Assembly: GCA_012512865.1 (NCBI GenBank)
Contig: JAAZDH010000010.1
Span: 1-15,506 of the forward strand
DNA length: 15,506 nt
Direction of reading: 5' to 3'
Source: Clostridiaceae bacterium
GTDB lineage: Bacteria; Bacillota; Clostridia; Acetivibrionales; DUMC01
Positions 6,803 to 13,673 of this stretch are shown here, in pieces. Position 1 is the stretch's first letter. Each line of letters begins with the position of its first letter. The notes below the pieces were generated by a model. The model ran no database searches. It was given only the letters and a program-made list of their open reading frames with translations, and had not been told where the DNA came from. Position numbers and translations under genes: made by a program.

Positions 6803-7900
6803 TTATGACAGGATTTCAGTCAAGATGCTCATTACAAGTTTCTCATCATCAACAAAATGCCTTTCCACCATGCCGATTTTACACGGCAATATGAATAGCA
6901 GCCTGTTACCTTTTGCCTTTTTATCGTACAGCATTTTTTCGTAAACAGCTCCAGGGCTGATACCTTTCAACTCCGTTGGAAGGCCTGCCCTCCTTAATAA
7001 ACTTATTACATCATCAGCCATCTCCCCGGAAACCATTCCCATGCGGCAGGCCATTTTGAAAACCCCCGCCATGCCGATAGAAACACATTCCCCGTGTAAA
7101 AGCCCGAATCCTGATACGCTTTCTATTGCATGACCGATGGTATGCCCAAAATTAAGTATCACCCTGAATCCGCTTTCTTCCTTCTCGTCTTTTTTCACCA
7201 CGCTGCCCTTAATGCTGCAATTTTTCCATATAACATACTTCATTACATCTTCCTTGTATTCGAAGATATCATCCAGCTTTTCCCTTATAAAGGTATAAAA
7301 TTCTTCGTCCAAAATAAGGCCGTGTTTAATGACTTCGGCCATCCCTGACCTAAGCTCCCTTATGGGGATAGTTTTTAGCGCATTTACGTTTATATAAACC
7401 AGTCTCGGCTGGTAAAAGGTGCCAATGATATTCTTTATGCCTTCAAAATCCACCCCGGTTTTTCCACCCACGCTGCTGTCTATCTGGGCAAGCAGGGTTG
7501 TGGGAACCTGTACGAAATTAACCCCCCTTAAGTAGGTGGAGGCGGCAAATCCCGTTATATCTCCCACAACACCCCCTCCAAGAGCTATAAGGGTGGACTT
7601 TCTATCAAGTCTTAAGCTTATTAAATACTTGTATATATCCTCCACTGTTTTTAAATTCTTGCTTTCCTCCCCCGGGGCAAGCACATATTTATACACCTTG
7701 TATCCCGCATCCTCAAGAATTTTCATAAAACTATCTCCGTAAAAACGATCAACATTTTCATCGGTTATGACAACAATACTTTGCCCCGGGCCTATACCCG
7801 CCTTCTCCAGGCAGAAAACAATCCTGTCAAAATCCGGCTCAATATGGATATTATAACTCCTCTCACCCAGATTCACGGTTAAGCAACCTGTTTCTTTCAA
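6803..7900 (-). CDS. aroB: 3-dehydroquinate synthase
   Basis: A 365-residue enzyme of the shikimate pathway turning DAHP into 3-dehydroquinate in the cytoplasm, NAD- and metal-dependent. Visible: nucleotide-binding GGGVVGDITGFAAS (residues 108-121), VPTTLLAQIDSSVGGKTGVD (132-151), GMAEVIKHG with metal ligand Glu189, NFGHTIGHAIE with His253, and LLHGECVSIGM with His269. Length is typical. The start is TTG at 7900-7898, overlapping the ileS stop as TTGA, with GGAG about 9 nt upstream inside ileS; the encoded N-terminus fits the family, so no better start is needed. Cotranscription with ileS under the T-box is therefore likely. The gene stands alone from other aro genes, at least in this window. 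Confidence 0.96.
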   Translation of the reverse strand: MKETGCLTVNLGERSYNIHIEPDFDRIVFCLEKAGIGPGQSIVVITDENVDRFYGDSFMKILEDAGYKVYKYVLAPGEESKNLKTVEDIYKYLISLRLDRKSTLIALGGGVVGDITGFAASTYLRGVNFVQVPTTLLAQIDSSVGGKTGVDFEGIKNIIGTFYQPRLVYINVNALKTIPIRELRSGMAEVIKHGLILDEEFYTFIREKLDDIFEYKEDVMKYVIWKNCSIKGSVVKKDEKEESGFRVILNFGHTIGHAIESVSGFGLLHGECVSIGMAGVFKMACRMGMVSGEMADDVISLLRRAGLPTELKGISPGAVYEKMLYDKKAKGNRLLFILPCKIGMVERHFVDDEKLVMSILTEILS

Positions 7901-10900
7901 TATCTACACTCCATTCTTAGCACTGCAAATCCGGCCTTCTCGCTGTTGATGTCCCACTCCTTGGAGTATGCTTCGCCGGGGAATTCGCCCCCGCTTATTT
8001 CATTTGCGAGCACCTCGTCCGAAATGACATCCCTGTTCCTGGTGATTATGCCTTCTATTCGTTCGTTTCCCTTGTAAAACAGCTTTATCCTGTCCTCTAC
8101 TTCAAATCCTGCTTCTTTTCTCATTGTTTGAACCTTGCTGATTATTTCCCTTACAAATCCTTCTTCTATAAGCTCGGGCGTAAGGTTTGCATCCAGGACC
8201 ACGGTAATTGGGCCGTCGCTCACGGATACAAAGCTTTCTTTCTCTGTTACCTCCACGAGCACATCACTTTCCGCAAGCTCAACCCTATTTCCATCAATTT
8301 CGAGGACAAGGGTTTCACCTCTTTCAAATAATTCCACTGCTTTCGCGCCATCAGCCTCACTTAAAGCCTTGCTTATTTTGGGAACGATCTTGCCATATTT
8401 GGGCCCTACGGTCTTAAGCTGCGGCTTTAGCTTATACTCGGTAAATGCCCTTGCATCATCAATACATATTATTTGCTTAGCATTCAACTCTTCTTCCATG
8501 ATCCTGGCAAATTCCTCGGGCAAAACAATATCCGCCTTGACATACATTGCCTTCACCGGCTGTCTTGTTTTTATATTTGCGGTATTTCTTGCGGCCCGGC
8601 CGGCAACAACTATTTTCAGGGCAGCATCCATGTTTTTCTCCAGCTCCTTGTCGATGAGATTTTCATCGTATACGGGGAAATCACACAAATGAACGCTTTC
8701 GGGGGCAGAAGGATTTATCCCACGGGTAATGTTCAAGTACATTTCTTCCGCCATGAACGGAACAAAGGGCGCCGACAACTTGGCCACCGTATCGAGAACC
8801 GTGTAAAGCGTCATGTATGCATTTACCTTGTCTTGCTCCATGCCCTTCTGCCAGAAACGTTCCCTGCTCCTCCTGACATACCAGTTGCTAAGTTCATCGG
8901 TAAAATCCTGTATGGCCCTTGCAGATTCGGTAACCCGGTAATTCTCCAGGTTTTTATCCACGTATTCAACCAGGGAGTGAAGCCTTGACAATATCCACCT
9001 GTCCATGATTGAAAGCTTGTCGTGCTCCAGCTTATAATCAATAGGATTAAACTTGTCTATGCTTGCATAAAGTATATAGAATGTATAGGTATTCCACAAG
9101 GTTCCCATGAATTTACGCTGTACTTCGCTCACTGCTTCCTCGTAAAAGCGGCTCGGAAGCCACGGGGCACTCCCGGTAAAGAAGTACCACCTGGTTGCAT
9201 CCGCGCCCTGTTTATCCAACACGGTCCACGGGTCGATGACATTGCCCTTGTGCTTGCTCATTTTCTGTCCTTCCTTGTCCTGTACAAGGCCCAAAACAAT
9301 GCAGTTTTTAAAAGAGGGCCGGTCAAAAATAAGCGTTGATATGGCGTGCAGGGTATAAAACCATCCGCGGGTCTGGTCTAATGCCTCGCTTATAAAATCC
9401 GCCGGGAAATTTTCCTTAAATATCTCGCTGTTTTCAAAGGGATAGTGCCACTGTGCAAAGGGCATTGCCCCCGAATCAAACCAGCAATCTATAACCTCGC
9501 TTACACGCTTCATCTTTCCCTTGCCACATTTCGGGCAATTTAACAAAACATTGTCAATATAGGGCTTGTGAAGCTCTATATCATCGGGGACGTTTTCTCC
9601 CATCTCTTTTAGCTCCGCAATACTTCCCACCATGTGCTGGTAGCCGCAATCACATTCCCATATGGGCAAGGGCGTCCCCCAATACCTTTCCCGGCTCAAG
9701 GCCCAGTCTATGTTATTTTCAAGGAAATTGCCAAATCTTCCGTCCCTTATATTTTCGGGCAGCCAGTTAATCATTTGGTTATTCCTGATAAGATTTTCTT
9801 TAACGGCAGTTGTCTTGATGTACCATGTATTCCTTGCATAATACAGGAGCGGAGTGTCGCACCTCCAGCAGAAGGGATAGGAGTGCTCATAGTCCAATAT
9901 CTTGTAAAGCAGGTTTCTTTCAGCCAGGTCATTAATTATTCCAGGGTCCGCGTCCTTTACAAACATCCCTTTCCAAGGGGTTACTTCCTCCTTGAATTTC
10001 CCCTGGTCATTCACCAGCTGGACAAAAGGCAAATCGTATATCCTTGCCACCCTTGCGTCATCTTCACCAAATGCAGGGGCTGTATGCACTATGCCCGTAC
10101 CCTCCGTCAGGGTCACGTAATCATCCGCCACAATGCAGAAGGCTTTTTTATCAACACTGGCAAAATCGAATAACGGTTCGTATTCCATGCCGACCAGTTC
10201 GCTCCCCGTTTTCCTGTCCATTATCCTGTAATGCCCCATTAAAACCTCTTCCAGGAGGTTTTCCGCAAGGATATATATTTCATCTCCCGTTTCAACCATT
10301 GCATAAATTTCGTCGGGATTCACTGTAAGGGCCACGTTCGACGGCAAGGTCCATGGTGTGGTGGTCCATGCAAGGAAATATGCCCCTTCCTCTCCCTTGA
10401 TCTTGAATTTTACATATATTGACGGCTCTTTTACATCCTTGTATCCCTGGGCAACTTCATGGCTGGACAAGGACGTCCCGCACCTTGAACAATACGGAAC
10501 AACCTTGTGCCCTTTATAAATAAGCCCCTTGTCCCATATTTGCTTTAATGCCCACCATACCGACTCGATATATTCGTTATGATAGGTTACGTACGGATTA
10601 TCCATGTCGGCCCAAAATCCTACCCTGTCGCTTATCTTCCTCCACTCTTTCTCGTATTTCCACACGTTTTCCTTGCACTTGTTTATAAACTTCTCTATTC
10701 CATACTTCTCGATTTCCGGCTTGCCATTTATACCAAGCTCTTTCTCCACCTCGATTTCAACCGGCAGCCCGTGGGTGTCCCAACCCGCTTTCCTCAACAC
10801 TTTATATCCCTTCATGGTCCTGTACCTTGGGATTATATCTTTTATAGCCCTTGTGATAATATGGCCGATATGCGGTTTTCCATTGGCAGTCGGCGGGCCG

Positions 10901-11034
10901 TCATAAAAAGTAAACACTGGTCTCCCTTCCCTATTTTCAACACTCTTTTTAAATATCTGGTTATTCTTCCAAAATTCAAGAATTCCCAGTTCACGTTCAA
11001 CAAAATTCAAACTGGTCGATACTTTCTTATACAA
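7897..11034 (-). CDS. ileS: Isoleucyl-tRNA synthetase, long (type 2) form
   Basis: A 1045-residue class I synthetase charging tRNA-Ile. Visible: HIGH at residues 55-58 (GKPHIGHI), the editing domain with TTPWTLPSN near 225-233 and GTGIVHTAPAFGEDD near 312-326, Cys pairs CDC (461, 463) and CPKC (500, 503) that can bind zinc, KMSKH at 591-595, then anticodon-binding and C-terminal domains. The length, the VVPYCSRCGTSLSSHEVAQG segment and the C-terminal region match the eukaryote/archaeon-like type 2 IleRS, a class generally tolerant of mupirocin, rather than the shorter type of E. coli. The start is TTG at 11034, with AAGGAGG ending 9 nt upstream; there is no in-frame ATG nearby. A T-box leader precedes it. 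Its stop overlaps the aroB start by 4 nt. Confidence 0.96.
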   Translation of the reverse strand: MYKKVSTSLNFVERELGILEFWKNNQIFKKSVENREGRPVFTFYDGPPTANGKPHIGHIITRAIKDIIPRYRTMKGYKVLRKAGWDTHGLPVEIEVEKELGINGKPEIEKYGIEKFINKCKENVWKYEKEWRKISDRVGFWADMDNPYVTYHNEYIESVWWALKQIWDKGLIYKGHKVVPYCSRCGTSLSSHEVAQGYKDVKEPSIYVKFKIKGEEGAYFLAWTTTPWTLPSNVALTVNPDEIYAMVETGDEIYILAENLLEEVLMGHYRIMDRKTGSELVGMEYEPLFDFASVDKKAFCIVADDYVTLTEGTGIVHTAPAFGEDDARVARIYDLPFVQLVNDQGKFKEEVTPWKGMFVKDADPGIINDLAERNLLYKILDYEHSYPFCWRCDTPLLYYARNTWYIKTTAVKENLIRNNQMINWLPENIRDGRFGNFLENNIDWALSRERYWGTPLPIWECDCGYQHMVGSIAELKEMGENVPDDIELHKPYIDNVLLNCPKCGKGKMKRVSEVIDCWFDSGAMPFAQWHYPFENSEIFKENFPADFISEALDQTRGWFYTLHAISTLIFDRPSFKNCIVLGLVQDKEGQKMSKHKGNVIDPWTVLDKQGADATRWYFFTGSAPWLPSRFYEEAVSEVQRKFMGTLWNTYTFYILYASIDKFNPIDYKLEHDKLSIMDRWILSRLHSLVEYVDKNLENYRVTESARAIQDFTDELSNWYVRRSRERFWQKGMEQDKVNAYMTLYTVLDTVAKLSAPFVPFMAEEMYLNITRGINPSAPESVHLCDFPVYDENLIDKELEKNMDAALKIVVAGRAARNTANIKTRQPVKAMYVKADIVLPEEFARIMEEELNAKQIICIDDARAFTEYKLKPQLKTVGPKYGKIVPKISKALSEADGAKAVELFERGETLVLEIDGNRVELAESDVLVEVTEKESFVSVSDGPITVVLDANLTPELIEEGFVREIISKVQTMRKEAGFEVEDRIKLFYKGNERIEGIITRNRDVISDEVLANEISGGEFPGEAYSKEWDINSEKAGFAVLRMECRY

Positions 11035-11080
11035 CTCAAGATGCCTCCTTTATCCTAATTTTGAACATATTCATATAGTT

Positions 11081-11110
11081 CTTGTTATTGCAACCCTTGT
11101 TATTGCAACT
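11081..11110. repeat. 15-bp tandem duplication in the ileS leader
   Basis: CTTGTTATTGCAACC (11081-11095) is followed directly by CTTGTTATTGCAACT (11096-11110). It lies between the T-box terminator and the ileS ribosome site, in untranslated leader; no function is evident. Confidence 0.85.
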
Positions 11111-11165
11111 CCCTTTATCCTTCTTTCACTTCCATTACTATCAAAAATCTTATTTCCAATATTGT

Positions 11166-11471
11166 TAAAAATTATTAAAAAACCCTCTCATCCTGCAATA
11201 GGGACGAGAGGGAATATTCTCACGCGGTACCACCCTGGTTTATTATGACTATGATAATCATAAACCATAATCACTTCATTTTATAACGGTTTTTGCCGGC
11301 TGCTCCTACTCGCAAGCAAGAATAATTCGCGTGATTAAACATTAAACCTTGCACTTTCGGGCCACGATTCATGGATGATTTTCAAAAACCCGCCTTGCAA
11401 GACTTCCACCAGCCGCTTGCTCTCTGTAAAGGTTATGGGTTTTCTACTCGTTCCAATCATCATCTTTACCC
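11166..11471 (-). ncRNA. T-box riboswitch (isoleucine) controlling ileS-aroB
   Basis: A tRNA-sensing leader. Stem I on the minus strand contains GATGAT, AGTA, AAAACCC pairing with GGGTTTT, the AGAGAG motif, and an apical GCAAG/CTTGC helix holding GGCTGGTGG. In the specifier loop (TGAAAATCATCC) the codon ATC at 11379-11377 is followed by a purine, matching Ile. The canonical T-box AGGGTGGTACCGCG lies at 11236-11223, and its TGGT is complementary to an ACCA tRNA 3' end, fitting an A discriminator. Then comes an intrinsic terminator. AAT is an overlapping alternative specifier reading, but the downstream gene and the lower helix TGG/CCA favour ATC. Uncharged tRNA-Ile would stabilise the antiterminator and switch on ileS and aroB. 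The 3' limit is approximate. Confidence 0.95.
11177..11212 (-). terminator. Intrinsic terminator of the T-box
   Basis: On the minus strand CCCTCTCGTCC (11212-11202) pairs with GGATGAGAGGG (11193-11183) with one G-U pair and an 8-nt loop, followed by six T residues (11182-11177). The T-box bulge sequence upstream can compete for the 5' arm. Confidence 0.93.
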
Positions 11472-11478
11472 ATATTAA

Positions 11479-11507
11479 ATTATATCAAATTGCGCTAAAC
11501 CAAGCGC
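11479..11507 (-). promoter_or_regulatory. ileS promoter with overlapping palindrome
   Basis: TATAAT at 11484-11479 has a TGA just before it (extended -10). The expected -35 position (about 11507-11502) has no TTGACA-like hexamer. Instead the inverted repeat GCGCT (11492-11496) / AGCGC (11503-11507) covers the -35 and spacer region. It may be a weak terminator stem behind divIVA or an operator. Transcription would begin near 11471. Confidence 0.55.
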
Positions 11508-11553
11508 TTTCTTTTAATTTATTTTGAATTATACAACATCGGTTGATTTCATG

Positions 11554-12018
11554 TCAAGCATCTTTGTCATCTTCATCAAACATTTGTTTTAAAAGCTCAA
11601 GCTGGGATATTAATAATGCTTCGATTTTCGATTTAAAAATATGAAGCTTCTTTTTTATCTCTTCATATTCGTACTTGATTCTTAACACTTCCTGGCTTGC
11701 ATCATTTATCATTCTTTGTGCTTTAATCTCTGCTTCCTTGATAATATTCTCAGCCTTCTCGTAGGAATTCTTCTTTATCTCCTCGCTAGTTTTTTGTGCC
11801 ACCAGGAGGGCATTCTGCAGGGAATCTTCTATTGTTTTATAATGCTGCAGGCCCTCGTTTAAAACGGAAAGCTTGTCTTTCAGCTCAAGATTTTCCCTAA
11901 TATACGCATTATAATCCTCGATTATCCTGTCCAATACTTCGTTTACCTCGTCCTCGCTATATCCCATGAGAGTTTTCTTGAATGCCAGGTTTTGTATGTC
12001 ATTTGGCGTATAGTTCAC
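11554..12018 (-). CDS. divIVA: DivIVA domain protein
   Basis: A 154-residue cell-division/polarity protein of Gram-positives that binds curved membrane. It begins with the family N-terminus (YTPNDIQNLAFKKTLMGYSE, DEVNEVLDRI), followed by long coiled coil from about residue 25 to 145 rich in E, K, L and I. The C-terminus is short and acidic. The start is GTG at 12018-12016; GGGTGAT lies about 5 nt upstream. The gene follows yggT by 21 bp in the same direction. No strong terminator separates it from the ileS promoter; only a small GC hairpin at 11492-11507 is present. Identity is clear from the N-terminus and the position downstream of sepF-yggT. Confidence 0.93.
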   Translation of the reverse strand: MNYTPNDIQNLAFKKTLMGYSEDEVNEVLDRIIEDYNAYIRENLELKDKLSVLNEGLQHYKTIEDSLQNALLVAQKTSEEIKKNSYEKAENIIKEAEIKAQRMINDASQEVLRIKYEYEEIKKKLHIFKSKIEALLISQLELLKQMFDEDDKDA

Positions 12019-12039
12019 AATACATCACCCCAAATTACT

Positions 12040-12315
12040 TTAAAAAAATGAAGTTCTAAAAATTATATTCCTGATAAGGCCAATCAATATAAATGCCAGC
12101 ACCGGTGAAAAATCAAATATCATATTACGCCCGAAAGGCGAGCGTTCAATTATTCCTCTTAATGGAGCCAGGATTGGCTCGGTAATCTGGTAAAGCAACC
12201 GGATTATGCTGTTATTTCTTGATATGGGAAGCCATGAAACAATAACCCTTGCAAATATGGCGTATTGTATAAATACCAATAGGTAGTCAATAGCCCTGTA
12301 AACCGTTATAAGCAT
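12040..12315 (-). CDS. YggT family membrane protein
   Basis: A small integral membrane protein (91 residues from the chosen start) of the YggT/YlmG family, found next to sepF in many Gram-positives and linked to cell envelope or division processes; its molecular role is not settled. Visible: a first hydrophobic helix (LLVFIQYAIFARVIVSW), LLYQITEPILAPLRGII with the family's TEP-P-R pattern, then a second helix (DFSPVLAFILIGLIRNII). An ATG also exists at 12321, but the GGAGG touches it directly with no spacer, while the ATG at 12315 stands 6 nt from the same site; I chose the latter. It lies 10-16 bp behind sepF and 21 bp before divIVA. Confidence 0.92.
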   Translation of the reverse strand: MLITVYRAIDYLLVFIQYAIFARVIVSWLPISRNNSIIRLLYQITEPILAPLRGIIERSPFGRNMIFDFSPVLAFILIGLIRNIIFRTSFF

Positions 12316-12331
12316 TACCATCCTCCATTAT

Positions 12332-12799
12332 TTATTTCATCCAAGGAAATACATAATCGCTATCGGCATTATTATTAAAATTCCCCATTACATCAACATT
12401 ATGAGGCGCAATCAGAAAAATCGAACCCGATACCTTGTAAATACTGCCATCCAGTGCATAAACAGCACCGCAGAAAAAGTCAACCACCCTCCGTGCAGAC
12501 TCCTTTTCCAGCAGTTCAAGGTTGACAATAACAGGTTTCTTGTTTTTCAAATGGTCGCAAATATCCTGGGCATCATCGAAATCTTGCGGTTGTATGACAA
12601 CAACTCTAAATTGTGAAGAGGAATGGATATTGACCACCTTTCCCTGGTGCTTTTTATTGGCCGACCCCAAGGAAAACCGCTTCCTTTCTTCATTCTCTTC
12701 CTCGTAGTACCCTTCCTGTAACTCCTCTTCCTCCATTTCTTCCCCTTCTTCGGTGTCCCAACCCACAAAATTCAATACCTTATCAAACAATTTTGCCAT
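12332..12799 (-). CDS. sepF: Cell division protein SepF
   Basis: A 155-residue FtsZ-binding protein that tethers FtsZ polymers to the membrane and shapes the septum. The N-terminus MAKLFDKVLNFVGW can form the amphipathic membrane-binding helix; a very acidic linker (residues 16-40) follows, then the SepF domain from about residue 52 (GKVVNIHSSSQFRVVVIQP, CDHLKNKKPVIVNLE, RRVVDFFCGAVYALDGSIYK, IFLIAPHNVDV). Length is typical. ATG at 12799, with GGGAG about 10 nt upstream. A 115-bp gap now separates it from yggS, largely filled by the insertion-like segment at 12831-12948. The order yggS-sepF-yggT-divIVA is the classic arrangement. Confidence 0.95.
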   Translation of the reverse strand: MAKLFDKVLNFVGWDTEEGEEMEEEELQEGYYEEENEERKRFSLGSANKKHQGKVVNIHSSSQFRVVVIQPQDFDDAQDICDHLKNKKPVIVNLELLEKESARRVVDFFCGAVYALDGSIYKVSGSIFLIAPHNVDVMGNFNNNADSDYVFPWMK

Positions 12800-12830
12800 T
12801 GCTTATGTACTCCCTTCCTTTATCTTATGT

Positions 12831-12948
12831 TTGACACTCCCCCCGGCTAAAGCAAGGGGATTCTTTGCCGGCATCCGGAAGACCGTTTCCGGTATCCGCA
12901 GTTCCATACAAAGTTCAGGGTGTGCCATCACCCCTCTCAAGGCAGTGC
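12831..12948 (-). mobile_element. IS200/IS605-like non-autonomous element (118 bp)
   Basis: On the minus strand the segment follows a TTAC (12952-12949) and ends in TCAA (12834-12831), the cleavage signals known for IS200/IS605-family single-strand transposons (target TTAC at the left, TCAA at the right, as in IS608). Near the right end are three GC-rich hairpins: ACCG-GAAA-CGGT (12893-12882), CCGG-ATG-CCGG (12878-12868) and CCCC...GGGG (12859-12841). The final stretch GAATCCCCTTGCTTTAGC, then GGGGAGTGTCAA, resembles the right ends and omega-RNA 3' regions of TnpB-type elements as I remember them. No transposase or TnpB reading frame is present. It supplies the last 13 or so residues and stop of yggS. 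Identity is by pattern, not by search. Confidence 0.6.
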
Positions 12949-13673
12949 GTAACCTGCCTTTTGCCGAATATGGCCGTACCTATCCTTACAATATTTGCCC
13001 CTTCTTCAACTGCAACCTCAAAATCTTTGCTCATGCCCATGGATAAGTAATCCATATCTATATTATCAATGTTTTTCCTGCCTATGTCAATAAATAATTT
13101 CCTGAGCTCCCTGAAAACAAGCCTTGCATCTTCCGGGTTTTCAACATAAGGAGCAATTGCCATGAGCCCTCGTACTTTCATATTCCTGCAAGTACTGATT
13201 TCTTTTATAAAATCCAGGACCTCGTGCTTTTTTAGCCCGAACTTTGTCTCCTCTTCAGCTACATTAACCTGTACAAGGACATCCATCACCTTTCCCGCCA
13301 TTTCTGCCTTCTTATCTATTTCCCGGGCAAGTTTCATGCTATCAAGGGAATGAATCATGGATACACTGCCGGCCAGGTACTTCACCTTGTTGTTTTGCAA
13401 GTGCCCTATCATGTGCCAGTTCACAGGCCTGTTCACCATATCCTTTAGAGCAGCCTGCTTCCCCAGCATTTCCTGCACCCTGTTTTCTCCCAGGTCAAAA
13501 ATGCCGGCATCAATGGCTTCAATTATCCCGGCAGGTTCCACGCCCTTTGTAACAGCGATTATTTTAACCTCGTCCGGGTTTCGCCCCGCCCTTCTTGCGG
13601 CTCTTTCAATCCTTTCCCTGACTCTTTCAATATTCTGCCTTATCGCACCACCCATGCCTTCCATTATTTCCAT
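12915..13673 (-). CDS. YggS/PLPBP family pyridoxal phosphate homeostasis protein
   Basis: A 252-residue alanine-racemase-N-terminal-like TIM barrel that binds PLP without known catalysis and buffers PLP and amino-acid balance; in Bacillus it is YlmE in the division cluster. Visible: IIAVTKG with the PLP lysine at 43, DLGENRVQE, WHMIGHLQNNK, IHSLDS, VLVQVNVAEEETKFGL, VRGLMAIAPY, LSMGMSKDFEVAVEEGANIVRIGTAIFG. The family normally ends soon after GTAIFGKR; here VTHCLERGDGTP is added, encoded by the IS200/IS605-like segment. The ATG at 13673 overlaps the preceding stop (TAATG) and has AGGTGA 10 nt upstream; in-frame ATGs 9 and 18 nt later have poorer sites. Confidence 0.93.
   Translation of the reverse strand: MEIMEGMGGAIRQNIERVRERIERAARRAGRNPDEVKIIAVTKGVEPAGIIEAIDAGIFDLGENRVQEMLGKQAALKDMVNRPVNWHMIGHLQNNKVKYLAGSVSMIHSLDSMKLAREIDKKAEMAGKVMDVLVQVNVAEEETKFGLKKHEVLDFIKEISTCRNMKVRGLMAIAPYVENPEDARLVFRELRKLFIDIGRKNIDNIDMDYLSMGMSKDFEVAVEEGANIVRIGTAIFGKRQVTHCLERGDGTP

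Noticed and set aside
8135..8692. 185-codon plus-strand open frame inside ileS
   Set aside because: It is antisense to a clearly conserved part of IleRS, has no ribosome site and no recognisable family; a shadow frame.
9634..10173. 179-codon plus-strand open frame inside ileS
   Set aside because: Antisense to the IleRS editing region, with Pro/Cys-rich composition typical of shadow frames.
7897..11034. Acquired mupirocin-resistance gene
   Set aside because: The gene sits in the conserved divIVA-ileS position under its own T-box with base composition like its neighbours, so it is the housekeeping synthetase, not a plasmid-type resistance gene.
12753..13046. 97-codon plus-strand open frame spanning the sepF-yggS gap
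   Set aside because: Antisense to the sepF start, the insertion-like segment and the yggS end; no ribosome site and no domain.
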